NCBI GenBank assembly: GCA_031258055.1
Contig: JAIRNM010000077.1
Span: forward strand, 1 to 6,391
Direction of reading: 5' to 3'
DNA length: 6,391 nucleotides
From: Bifidobacteriaceae bacterium
Lineage (GTDB): Bacteria > Actinomycetota > Actinomycetes > Actinomycetales > WQXJ01
Shown here one piece after another: positions 1 to 6,367 of this stretch. The notes below the pieces were generated by a model that saw nothing but the letters and a program-made list of their open reading frames with translations, did not search any database and was not told where the DNA came from. The first letter of the stretch is position 1; each line of letters begins with the position of its first letter. The position numbers and the translations under genes were made by a program.

Positions 1-2816
1 CAACACTGATAGACGCTCTTGTGTTCGCCCTGTATGGTTCGCTCACCGATGGTTCAGGTTATGATCGCCTGCGCTCCCATTACGCCGAACCAGAGCGGGA
101 ATCCTTCGTTGATCTGGTCTACGAAGTGAACTCTGGCATCTATCGGGTCAGGCGGACGCCCCACTACGAGAGGCCTAAGCAGCGCGGTGAGGGCACCACC
201 GTCAAACAGAGCACAGCCCGCTTGTGGCGCCTTTCCAACCCGGATGATCGGACCGGGGAAATCATCGCGACCAAGGTCGAAGAAGCCTCGGCCGAGATTC
301 GCCGAACAATCGGGCTGACGCCAGAGCAGTTCACCCAGACAGTTGTGCTCCCCCAAGGCCAGTTCGCGGCCTTCCTCAAAGCCGACAACGAACAGCGCCG
401 CGTTCTGTTGCAACGGATCTTCGGCACTCAGCTTTACGAAGACTTGGCGGCGGAATTGAAGTCCCGGCGGGCCCGGGCCGAAGCGGAACAGCAAGAGTTG
501 GCAGGGGAGTTGCGTTTCGCGGCGGCGACACTCGTTGGCGCCGCCAATCTGGACGGGGAAGAAGGGGCGGCGTTGGTTGGAGCCGCGCAGGAGATCCCAG
601 ACCAGGCTGGGGCCGATCAATTGCTCAAACTGGTTGGCTCCGTTCGGAGCGCGATGGCCGTATTGGCCGAGCGGGCGGGCGCGGACCTGGCCGCGGCGAA
701 GGATGCCTCACTAAAGTCGGTTGCCGCCGCCCAGGCGGCCCAAGCGGCAGCGGAGTTGGCTGCCACAAGGCAAGTCTTGACGGAGCGTTTAGCCCAACTC
801 GTCGCTGACCAGCCGCGCCGAAAGGAGCAAGAGCAGCGTCTTGACGCCGCCCGGCGGGCCGGGCCGGTCATGGCAGTACTCGATTCGGCCCTAAGGGCCG
901 CTGACGCGCTGACCGAAGCCCAAGCCTTGGCCGAGTCGCTTGGTCTAGCCGCTGACCAAATCGATGAAGCCGCCGCGCAAACGGTCCGGGAACAAGCCCA
1001 AGCCAACCTTCACTCGGCCCAAGAACGCCTGGACGCGGCCAAGAGTCTGGAACTAGCCGCTGCGGCTGAATCGGTCCGTGTCCGCGAACTATCCGAGGCG
1101 CGGGCCGCCGCCGAACAGGCGCAAGAAGCCGTCGCCGAAGCGACCAAAGCGGTCGACCGCGAAGCCAGCGAAGGACCACCAGCGCGGGTTGAGGCGGAGA
1201 GACTAGAAAAGCTGGCTGCCGCCGTTGACCAACACGTCGGCGCCGTAAGTGCCTTGAAGCTGGCCGAAGATGCCCGCGACCGGGCCAAACAAGCCTACGA
1301 GGCGTCCCAGCAGACCGAACTTAGGCTGCGGAACTCCCGGCTCGCGGATATGGCTGGAGAGATGGCCGCCGGTCTAGCTGACGGTGAGCGCTGCCCTGTC
1401 TGCGGATCGCTCGAACACCCAGCGCCCGCCCAACTAAGCCCCGATCACATAACCCGTGAGCAAGTCGATCAGGCGGAAGCAGACCGGGCAGCCGCCGGGT
1501 CGGCCTATGAGGCATCGCTTGACCTGGTAAAACAAGCCGCCGCGACAGTGGCAAGACTCGAAGGGTTGGGCGGGAGTAGCGACCGGGCTGAAGTGGCCGC
1601 GCGCTTGGAGACGGCGCGCAAGCTAATCGCTAGCCTCGGCTCGGCTGAAGAGTTGCGCAGCGCCTTGGACCAGGCGAAGAAGGTGCTCACAGCGGCGCAG
1701 CAACGCCTCGGATTGGCTGAGACAGCCGCTCAAGCGGCCCATGACCAGGTAGTAGAAGCGCAAAGCCGGGCTGGCGGCATAGGCGCTGAAGCGGCTGCCC
1801 AAGCCTTGAGCGTGGCGAAGGAAGGAGCCGACCTAGCCCGGCAACGCCTCGAGGCGACCCAGAACGTCATCCAAGCGGCGAACCTCGCCGAATCAAGCGC
1901 GGCCAGCGCTGAGCGGGCGTTGGCTCAGGCGGCCTTCGCCAATGCCGACGCAGCGCGCGCGGTCAGGATGACCGAATCAGAGATCGCGCAAACCCAAGAA
2001 GAGCTAACCCAGCTTGCCGGTGAAGAAACCTCAATCCGTGCTCGCTTGGCGGAACCGGAGTTCGCGCAGGCCAAGGGAGAACCGCAAGCCCTTGTCCAGG
2101 CGAGCAAGGATGCGGCTACCGCCGCTAATCAAGCTCAAGCTGCCGCCGCGGCGGCGGCCGAGGTCGCGACTCTGGCCGAAAAGACGGCCAAAGACACTGA
2201 GCGGGCGGCCTCACAGGTTGGAGTAATCACCGGCGAGCTGATCGACATCCGGCGCTCGAGTGCCGCCTTGGCGCGGGTGGCGAATCTTGCTAATGCCGGA
2301 TCAGCCAATCTCCGAGACGTCGACCTTGCCACATTTGTGCTGATCAAACGCTTTGAGGAAGTCATCGACGCGGCGAATGACCGGCTTGGGCCAATGTCAG
2401 ACGGTCAATACCTGCTGGAAAGAAGCGACAAGAAGGAGGCTACGCGGAAGCACCGCACCGGCTTGGCGCTGCGGGTGATGGACAACCAAACGGAACAACC
2501 ACGCGATCCACGTACACTGTCCGGCGGAGAGACCTTCTACGTCTCGCTCGCTCTGGCCCTGGGCTTGGCGGACGTGGTGACAGCGGAAGCTGGCGGCATC
2601 AGCCTGGAGACTCTTTTTGTGGATGAGGGCTTCGGCTCCCTGTCGGAGGAGACGCTGGAATTCGTGCTGGCCCAACTAGACCGGATCCGAGCGGGCGGGC
2701 GCGCCGTTGGCGTGGTCTCGCACGTCGAAGCGCTCAAGCAAGCCATCCCGGACCGGATCGAAGTCCGGCCCCGGCGCGAAGGCGGCTCTACCCTCCGCGT
2801 CCGTTCCGCCTCCTAA
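1..2816 (+). CDS. sbcC: SbcC-type exonuclease subunit (SMC/Rad50-like ATPase), 5'-truncated by the window edge
   Basis: This is the ATPase subunit of the SbcCD (Mre11-Rad50-like) complex, which opens DNA hairpins and trims blocked double-strand ends. The frame is open from base 3. Its first residues, TLIDALVFALYG, are the tail of a Walker A region (family form GKST-LIDA), so the GTG at 21 is not the start and about 35-40 residues lie upstream. Numbering from that GTG, the Q-loop LPQGQF is at 110-115. Long Ala/Gln/Glu-rich coiled-coil arms run from about 150 to 740. A CPVC zinc hook (C458, C461; bases 1392-1403) lies between the arms. The ABC signature LSGGE is at 833-837, Walker B LFVDE ends at D868/E869, and the H-loop histidine is 901. 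The visible 937 residues plus the missing N-terminus fit the family size of about 1000. The nuclease partner SbcD is usually encoded just upstream. The assignment is firm at family level. Apart from the edge cut, the gene looks intact. Confidence 0.95.
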   Translation, partial: TLIDALVFALYGSLTDGSGYDRLRSHYAEPERESFVDLVYEVNSGIYRVRRTPHYERPKQRGEGTTVKQSTARLWRLSNPDDRTGEIIATKVEEASAEIRRTIGLTPEQFTQTVVLPQGQFAAFLKADNEQRRVLLQRIFGTQLYEDLAAELKSRRARAEAEQQELAGELRFAAATLVGAANLDGEEGAALVGAAQEIPDQAGADQLLKLVGSVRSAMAVLAERAGADLAAAKDASLKSVAAAQAAQAAAELAATRQVLTERLAQLVADQPRRKEQEQRLDAARRAGPVMAVLDSALRAADALTEAQALAESLGLAADQIDEAAAQTVREQAQANLHSAQERLDAAKSLELAAAAESVRVRELSEARAAAEQAQEAVAEATKAVDREASEGPPARVEAERLEKLAAAVDQHVGAVSALKLAEDARDRAKQAYEASQQTELRLRNSRLADMAGEMAAGLADGERCPVCGSLEHPAPAQLSPDHITREQVDQAEADRAAAGSAYEASLDLVKQAAATVARLEGLGGSSDRAEVAARLETARKLIASLGSAEELRSALDQAKKVLTAAQQRLGLAETAAQAAHDQVVEAQSRAGGIGAEAAAQALSVAKEGADLARQRLEATQNVIQAANLAESSAASAERALAQAAFANADAARAVRMTESEIAQTQEELTQLAGEETSIRARLAEPEFAQAKGEPQALVQASKDAATAANQAQAAAAAAAEVATLAEKTAKDTERAASQVGVITGELIDIRRSSAALARVANLANAGSANLRDVDLATFVLIKRFEEVIDAANDRLGPMSDGQYLLERSDKKEATRKHRTGLALRVMDNQTEQPRDPRTLSGGETFYVSLALALGLADVVTAEAGGISLETLFVDEGFGSLSEETLEFVLAQLDRIRAGGRAVGVVSHVEALKQAIPDRIEVRPRREGGSTLRVRSAS

Positions 2817-2863
2817 CCGGGGACTTTTCTGACCTTGTCGGGGCAGCAGGTTAGCGGTGGGTG

Positions 2864-4555
2864 TTAGGTGGCTATGACGGCATCGACCAAGTCTTTGGCG
2901 GCGGCCTGAACCTGGCTGAGGTGCTCGGCCGAAACGAACGACTCGGCATAGATCTTGTAAACATCTTCGGTGCCAGAGGGCCGGGCGGCGAACCAGGCCC
3001 GCTCCGTTTCAACCTTCAACCCACCAATCGGCGCGTCGTTGCCAGGAGCTTTGACCAGGCGCGCCGTGATCGGGTCGCCCGCCAACTCCGTGTCGGTAAC
3101 CTGCGACGCGTCGAGCGCTGCCAAAGCCGCCTTCTGGCCGCGATCAGCGGGCGCGTCGACGCGCGCGTACCAACTGCGACCGAACCGGTCCGCCAATTCG
3201 TCGTAAACCCGCGACGGCGAGATCCCGCCGACAGCCAAGATTTCGCTGGCTAGCAGCGCCAGAATGATGCCGTCCTTGTCGGTGGTCCAAACCCGGCCAT
3301 CCAGGCGCAGGAAAGAAGCCCCAGCGGATTCCTCGCCACCAAAAGCAACCGAACCGTTCAACAAACCCGGCACGAACCACTTGAAACCAACCGGCACTTC
3401 CATCAAAGCGCGGCCCTCATTGTCAGCCACCCGGTCAATCAGAGAGGACGAAACAACCGTCTTACCGACAGCAGCATCATCCGACCAACCAGGCCGGTTA
3501 CCAGAGAAAAGATAGGCCACGCAGGCCGCCAGATAGTGGTTCGGGTTCATCAGACCGCCGTCGGGAGTGACTATGCCGTGGCGGTCGGAATCGGCGTCAT
3601 TGCCAGTGGCGATGTCATAGGCTGGGCGCCCATCCACGCCCGGATGCTCCAAGACGGAGCGAAGCGAAGCCATCGCGAAGGGCGAAGACGGGTCCATTCG
3701 GATCTTCCCGTCCCAATCCAAGGTCATGAAACGCCAAGCCGGGTCAACCCGGTCGTTGATAACCGTCAGATCCAGCCGGTAACGCTCGCCGATCGCGCCC
3801 CAATAATCGACCGATGCGCCGCCCAGCGGGTCCGCCCCGATACGCACCCCAGCCGACCGGATGGCGTCCAGATTCACCACGTTGACCAGGTCGTTCACGT
3901 AAATGGAAAGGAACTCGTAAGGCTTGGTGCTGTCCAGCGCGAGCGCCTTTTCGACTGGCACTCGCCTAACCGAGTCAACCATGCCTTCGGCCAGAATCGC
4001 ATTGGCCCGCCGGGCGATCCAAGCGGTCGCCGCCGTGTCAGCCGGGCCGCCATCGGGTGGGTTGTACTTGAAACCACCGTCGCGCGGGGGGTTGTGCGAC
4101 GGCGTGATGACTATGCCATCAGCCAGGCCCGGCCCAGCGGTGCGCAGCCCCGTCGGCGCGGTCGAACCGTTCGCCACCAGGATCGCGTGGGACAAAGCCG
4201 GAGTCGGCGTGAACGAATCGCGGGCGTCCACCCGCAACTCCACGCCAGCGGCGCCGAGCACTTCGACCGCCGTGCGCCAGGCTGGAAGTGACAGCCCATG
4301 AGTGTCGCGGCCCAGGAACAAGGGGCCGTCAATGCCCTGGTCACGTCGGTATTCGATGATCGCGGCAGTGATAGCGATGATGTGCTGCTCGTTGAAGGCC
4401 CCATCAAGCGATGAGCCCCGGTGTCCCGAAGTGCCGAACACCACCCGCTGCGATGGGTGGGACGGATCGGGCTTGATGTCGTAGTAGGCGTCCTCAAGGG
4501 CTTTGATGTCAATCAGGTCTGCGGGTTCGGCCGACTGGCCAGCGCGTGGATGCAT
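2864..4555 (-). CDS. pgm: Phosphoglucomutase, alpha-D-glucose phosphate-specific
   Basis: This cytosolic enzyme interconverts glucose 1-phosphate and glucose 6-phosphate, linking glycolysis to glycogen, trehalose and nucleotide-sugar synthesis. The 563-residue product follows the E. coli Pgm pattern (546 residues) from end to end. The N-terminus reads RAGQSAEPADLI, followed by FGTSGHRGSS. The catalytic phosphoserine loop TPSHNPP has Ser153. The Mg2+ loop DADSDR has D320, D322 and D324. The sugar-binding loop GEES is at 407-410, and the phosphate-binding loop RPSGT at 525-529. The ATG at 4555 was chosen because homology begins right after it and a GGAAAG ribosome site lies 8 nt upstream. The same frame stays open to 4987, but that extension is Arg/Ser-rich and resembles no family. 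Compared with E. coli there are about 9 extra residues around 129-141, just before the catalytic loop. The gene converges with sbcC and diverges from mntR, so it is probably transcribed alone. Confidence 0.97.
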   Translation of the reverse strand: MHPRAGQSAEPADLIDIKALEDAYYDIKPDPSHPSQRVVFGTSGHRGSSLDGAFNEQHIIAITAAIIEYRRDQGIDGPLFLGRDTHGLSLPAWRTAVEVLGAAGVELRVDARDSFTPTPALSHAILVANGSTAPTGLRTAGPGLADGIVITPSHNPPRDGGFKYNPPDGGPADTAATAWIARRANAILAEGMVDSVRRVPVEKALALDSTKPYEFLSIYVNDLVNVVNLDAIRSAGVRIGADPLGGASVDYWGAIGERYRLDLTVINDRVDPAWRFMTLDWDGKIRMDPSSPFAMASLRSVLEHPGVDGRPAYDIATGNDADSDRHGIVTPDGGLMNPNHYLAACVAYLFSGNRPGWSDDAAVGKTVVSSSLIDRVADNEGRALMEVPVGFKWFVPGLLNGSVAFGGEESAGASFLRLDGRVWTTDKDGIILALLASEILAVGGISPSRVYDELADRFGRSWYARVDAPADRGQKAALAALDASQVTDTELAGDPITARLVKAPGNDAPIGGLKVETERAWFAARPSGTEDVYKIYAESFVSAEHLSQVQAAAKDLVDAVIAT

Positions 4556-4563
4556 AGTTCGAT

Positions 4564-4569
4564 CTTTCC
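4564..4569 (-). promoter_or_regulatory. Ribosome binding site of pgm
   Basis: On the minus strand GGAAAG lies 8 nt before the ATG at 4555. The match to the Shine-Dalgarno core is moderate and the spacing is good. It supports this ATG over the long open extension upstream. Confidence 0.5.
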
Positions 4570-4611
4570 ACTTCCGCCGGTCCGCCAACGACCAGCCCGG
4601 ACCTGTCTTGG

Positions 4612-4637
4612 TCGACGGCAGTGGTCGATGCCGTCGA
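4612..4637. repeat. Perfect inverted repeat, 9-bp arms with 8-nt spacer, upstream of pgm
   Basis: TCGACGGCA (4612-4620) and TGCCGTCGA (4629-4637) are exact reverse complements around an 8-nt centre. The dyad lies 57-82 nt before the pgm ATG. There is no T-run on either side, so it is not a good intrinsic terminator. It could be a protein operator, or a hairpin in the pgm leader if transcription starts further upstream. GGTCGA also occurs twice as a direct repeat (4610-4615 and 4623-4628). The structure is seen directly; any function is inference. Confidence 0.45.
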
Positions 4638-4717
4638 GTCAGCCTCCAGCCACCACTCACCGCCCCCGCCGGGCCGCTGCGGCATCGGAAATGTGACCAA
4701 CGACACACTCCGGAACC

Positions 4718-4743
4718 GGAACTTTCATGCTGCCCGTCCCGTT
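4718..4743 (+). promoter_or_regulatory. Possible ECF-sigma-type promoter (GGAAC-N17-CGTT)
   Basis: GGAAC (4718-4722) and CGTT (4740-4743) are 17 nt apart, which matches the -35 and -10 pattern known for several actinobacterial ECF sigma factors. The -35 part belongs to a tandem CCGGAA CCGGAA repeat (4710-4721). A start site 6-8 nt downstream would be near 4750, just in front of the structured element at 4753. The motifs are short, so the support is mainly this positional agreement. Confidence 0.3.
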
Positions 4744-4749
4744 TAACTA

Positions 4750-4826
4750 TGCAGAAGGTCCTGCTTAGCTGATTGCGCGTGCTCTGGGGCGAAGTCGGTA
4801 CGCGCCGCAAGCGGGACCTTCTTTTA
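4750..4826 (+). ncRNA. Candidate small structured RNA ending in a terminator-like hairpin
   Basis: AGAAGGTCCTGCTT (4753-4766) pairs with AAGCGGGACCTTCT (4809-4822). The result is a 14-bp stem with a single G-T pair, followed directly by a short T-run (4822-4825). Inside it, GCGCGT (4775-4780) pairs with ACGCGC (4800-4805), and the helix extends three more pairs, two of them G-T. That leaves a 13-nt apical loop and an asymmetric internal loop of 8 and 3 nt. No gene on the plus strand lies upstream for it to terminate, since pgm runs the other way. The ends given assume a start from the ECF-like promoter and an end at the T-run. It does not resemble tRNA, 4.5S RNA or a T-box leader. It could also be a transcription barrier between divergent genes, or a leader element of mntR. 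Transcription is not shown by the sequence. Confidence 0.35.
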
Positions 4827-4954
4827 TGGGTCATGCCGGTTGTTCGTAGGAACCCGGAAACCGCATGGCTGGGCCTTTCCCGGCGCCGAACCTCCGCGCC
4901 ATACACAACCCGCGCTGGGAACGGCCACGCCCACTCTTCGGTCGTCGGGGTGGT

Positions 4955-4960
4955 TAGGCT
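4955..4960 (+). promoter_or_regulatory. -10 element of mntR, placed for a leaderless mRNA
   Basis: TAGGCT fits the actinobacterial TANNNT -10 pattern and ends 7 nt before the mntR ATG. A transcript would therefore start at or within a base of the ATG. No good -35 is visible, as is common for such promoters. The GGCGGGG run touches the ATG directly and is too close to act as a Shine-Dalgarno site. The overlapping TTAGGCT also resembles half of a DtxR-family operator, so autoregulation is possible but unproven. Confidence 0.45.
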
Positions 4961-4967
4961 GGCGGGG

Positions 4968-5639
4968 ATGAAGAACAAGACCTCCACCGTGGCACAGGAC
5001 TACCTCAAGGTCATTTGGTCAGCCCGCGAATGGGACGCGGCCGAACCAGTTACCACCAGCGCCTTAGCGGCGCGGCTGGGGGTGTCGGCATCGACCGCTT
5101 CGGAGGCGGTGAAACGGCTGGTCGAACGTGGGCTGGTAGGACACGCGCCCTATGGCTCAATCGAGTTGACCGAGGAGGGCAAGCGACTCGCGCTGGCGAT
5201 GGTCCGGCGGCACCGGCTGCTCGAAACGTTCCTGGTCGCACAGTTGGGTTTCGGCTGGGACGAGGCGCACGCTGACGCCGAAGTCCTCGAGCACGCCGCT
5301 TCCGACCGTTTCATCGCCGCGATCGACCGGCTGCTGGGGCACCCTAGGCGCGACCCGCACGGCGACCCCATTCCCAGCGACGATGGCACCATAGCCCACC
5401 CAGCCGCCGAGCCGCTCTCCTTAATCCCAGCCCCCAGCGGCGCCGTCGTTGAGCGTATTTCCGATGCCGACCCGGCCATGTTGCGTTACTTCGCTTCGGT
5501 TGGCCTGCTCCCGGACGCCGCTATCACGGTAGTTGAACGCCGCGACTTCGCGGGCGTGCTGTCTGTCCGCATCCAGGCCACCGGCGAACTAGTCGAACTA
5601 GGCGACATAGCCGCCCAAGCCGTCTGGGTCTCCACTTGA
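4968..5639 (+). CDS. mntR: Manganese-dependent transcriptional repressor, MntR/DtxR family
   Basis: This DNA-binding metal sensor represses Mn2+ uptake genes when manganese is plentiful. The 223-residue product closely resembles mycobacterial MntR/SirR (AQDYLKVIW, VSASTASE, AMVRRHRLLETFLV, VLEHAASDR, RDPHGDPIP, DADPAMLRYFAS). A winged helix-turn-helix covers about 27-70, the metal-binding and dimerisation helices about 71-125, and a C-terminal FeoA/SH3-like domain about 148-223. Aligned with DtxR, the ancillary-site ligands are H82, E86 and H101, and the other-site ligands E105, E108 and H109. Asp11 and Glu105 replace DtxR Met10 and Cys102, the substitutions associated with Mn2+ rather than Fe2+ sensing. 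The ATG at 4968 is where homology begins. The frame is open upstream, including a GTG at 4950, but without family similarity there. No Mn transporter gene lies in the window, so its targets are elsewhere. Confidence 0.93.
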   Translation: MKNKTSTVAQDYLKVIWSAREWDAAEPVTTSALAARLGVSASTASEAVKRLVERGLVGHAPYGSIELTEEGKRLALAMVRRHRLLETFLVAQLGFGWDEAHADAEVLEHAASDRFIAAIDRLLGHPRRDPHGDPIPSDDGTIAHPAAEPLSLIPAPSGAVVERISDADPAMLRYFASVGLLPDAAITVVERRDFAGVLSVRIQATGELVELGDIAAQAVWVST

Positions 5640-5713
5640 GTTGACCTGCCCCGCGGTGTCCCGCGCGCAGCGAATCGAAGTCGCGGCATCTCCCCGCTCC
5701 TGCTTTTCCCGAT

Positions 5714-6112
5714 CTAGGCGACCTCGACCTTGACGTGCGGGACGTTCGCCCGCGCCGCTGCCGCCAGGCGAGAGTCGCCAGTGAGAAGCGGCACTTGGAG
5801 AAGCTCGGCCAGAGCGACATAGGCGGCATCGTAGGCGGTCATTTGCCCGCGCAGCGCCCAAATCTGGGTGGCTACGGCTTCGAAGGGCCACAGGTCTATC
5901 GCTAGCGACGCGAAGCTGTCGAGCGCGAGTTCGGCTGCCGCGGCGCTCAGGACGCCGCCCGACCACTGCCGACGCAGGACGTTCGCGACCTCGAAAGGCA
6001 GAACGTGCGGGGCCACCAGTTCCTGGTCCGCCATGCGGTTGGCCACCGAGTCGCCATCTTCGGCCAGAAGGACTGCGAGGATGGCGGCGGCGTCCACCGC
6101 CAGAAGACTCAC
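5714..6112 (-). CDS. vapC: VapC-type toxin, PIN-domain ribonuclease
   Basis: This is the toxin of a type II toxin-antitoxin pair. VapC proteins are Mg2+-dependent RNases that cleave tRNA or rRNA and stop translation when released from the antitoxin. The 132-residue product is a single PIN domain of normal length. The acidic residues expected at the active site are all present: D7 (LLAVDAAAIL), E41 (PFEVANVLRR), D95 (TAYDAAYVALAE) and D113 (LLTGDSRLA). It therefore looks catalytically intact. The start is a GTG whose last two bases lie in the vapB stop codon (GTGA, 4-nt overlap), a sign of coupled translation. A GAGGA ribosome site lies 6 nt upstream, inside vapB. The RNA target cannot be read from the sequence. 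It converges with mntR across 74 nt with no strong terminator. Confidence 0.93.
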   Translation of the reverse strand: MSLLAVDAAAILAVLLAEDGDSVANRMADQELVAPHVLPFEVANVLRRQWSGGVLSAAAAELALDSFASLAIDLWPFEAVATQIWALRGQMTAYDAAYVALAELLQVPLLTGDSRLAAAARANVPHVKVEVA

Positions 6113-6339
6113 CGCCGGTCCTCATTGAGGTCTGCGACTATAGCCGCCCGGCTGATCGGCGGGTAGGCGCGGCTGCGCTGGCGAATCTCAGCCAGGACCT
6201 CCCGCTGGTCGACCCGGCTGGCGATGTGCGTCAACTCCGCCAGCACGTATTCCTGCATCGATTGCCCGGCCGCGGCCGATCTTGCCGCCAAAGCGTTGCG
6301 CACCTCATCTGGGACGTTCCGAATCGTGATCGTTGTCAT
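6109..6339 (-). CDS. vapB: VapB-type antitoxin, ribbon-helix-helix (FitA-like)
   Basis: This small antitoxin binds and blocks VapC and, as a dimer, binds the operon promoter. The 76-residue product has an N-terminal ribbon-helix-helix: beta strand MTTITIRNVP (1-10), helix DEVRNALAARSAAAG (11-25), and helix SMQEYVLAELTHIA (27-40). A charged tail follows (about 41-76) with LNEDRR at the end, the part that normally wraps around the toxin. The ATG at 6339 was chosen because the fold begins there and a perfect TATAAT ends 6 nt before it. The frame extends upstream to 6378, but those 13 residues would lie in or before the promoter. The gene overlaps vapC by 4 nt, with the antitoxin first as usual. 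The vapB symbol is used broadly; fitA would be an equally fair name for this RHH subtype. Confidence 0.9.
   Translation of the reverse strand: MTTITIRNVPDEVRNALAARSAAAGQSMQEYVLAELTHIASRVDQREVLAEIRQRSRAYPPISRAAIVADLNEDRR
6119..6123 (-). promoter_or_regulatory. Ribosome binding site of vapC
   Basis: GAGGA on the minus strand lies 6 nt before the GTG start of vapC, within the last codons of vapB. It supports the GTG start. It also means the toxin can be translated independently as well as by coupling. Confidence 0.55.
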
Positions 6340-6341
6340 GA

Positions 6342-6367
6342 CTGCATTATAGCGGCGCGGCATGCAG
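6342..6367. promoter_or_regulatory. Probable VapBC operator: inverted repeat over the -10 element
   Basis: CTGCAT (6342-6347) and ATGCAG (6362-6367) are exact reverse complements separated by 14 nt. The dyad spans the TATAAT, so a bound VapB-VapC complex would block RNA polymerase. Autoregulation through such repeats is established for FitAB/VapBC systems; its use here is inferred from position. A second, shorter dyad (ATGC, 5 nt, GCAT; 6362-6374) follows directly. Confidence 0.45.
6346..6351 (-). promoter_or_regulatory. -10 promoter element of vapBC (perfect TATAAT)
   Basis: TATAAT on the minus strand is followed by 6 nt and then the vapB ATG. Transcription should therefore start at or within a base of the ATG, giving a leaderless antitoxin mRNA. 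No Shine-Dalgarno sequence is present before vapB. The region 17 nt further upstream has no good -35 hexamer. Confidence 0.65.

Larger units (their letters stand above)
4556..4967. other. Divergent intergenic region between pgm and mntR (412 nt)
   Basis: I see no convincing coding region here: the frames open through it give Arg/Pro/Ser-rich translations without family character. It holds, from left to right, the pgm ribosome site, a perfect 9-bp dyad (4612-4637), an ECF-sigma-like promoter motif (4718-4743), a long terminator-like structured element (4753-4825) and the mntR -10 element (4955-4960). The stretch 4827-4954 shows nothing I can assign. I found no clear vegetative promoter for pgm on the minus strand. 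The best -10-like match is CATAGT (complement of 4746-4751), but it has no -35 and lies about 190 nt from the gene. Confidence 0.7.

Noticed and set aside
1..20. sbcC as a broken gene lacking its Walker A motif
   Set aside because: The frame is open to the window edge and begins in the middle of the Walker A region, so the cut is from the window and not a mutation.
2829..2854. Terminator between sbcC and pgm: CTGACCT paired with AGGTTAG
   Set aside because: The stem is only 7 bp with one G-T pair and a 12-nt loop, and neither strand has a T-run after it. It is not better than chance.
2861..4301. Long plus-strand open frames within pgm (for example 3536-4291 and 3924-4301)
   Set aside because: They lie opposite pgm, whose minus-strand frame shows full enzyme motifs. 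GC-rich third positions often keep antisense frames open, and their translations resemble no family.
4753..4826. tRNA-like element, because of the size of about 75 nt and a long end-pairing stem
   Set aside because: There is no TTCGA T-loop, no usual D-arm and no anticodon arm. The stem is 14 bp rather than 7, and it is followed by a T-run.
4556..4987. Open extension of the pgm frame, which would give a 707-residue protein
   Set aside because: The extra 144 residues are Arg/Ser/Pro-rich with no family similarity, while Pgm homology and a ribosome site both mark the ATG at 4555.
5640..5713. Terminator in the mntR-vapC convergent gap
   Set aside because: Only 4-bp stems are visible (GCGA with TCGC, GCGG with CCGC) and none is followed closely by a T-run.
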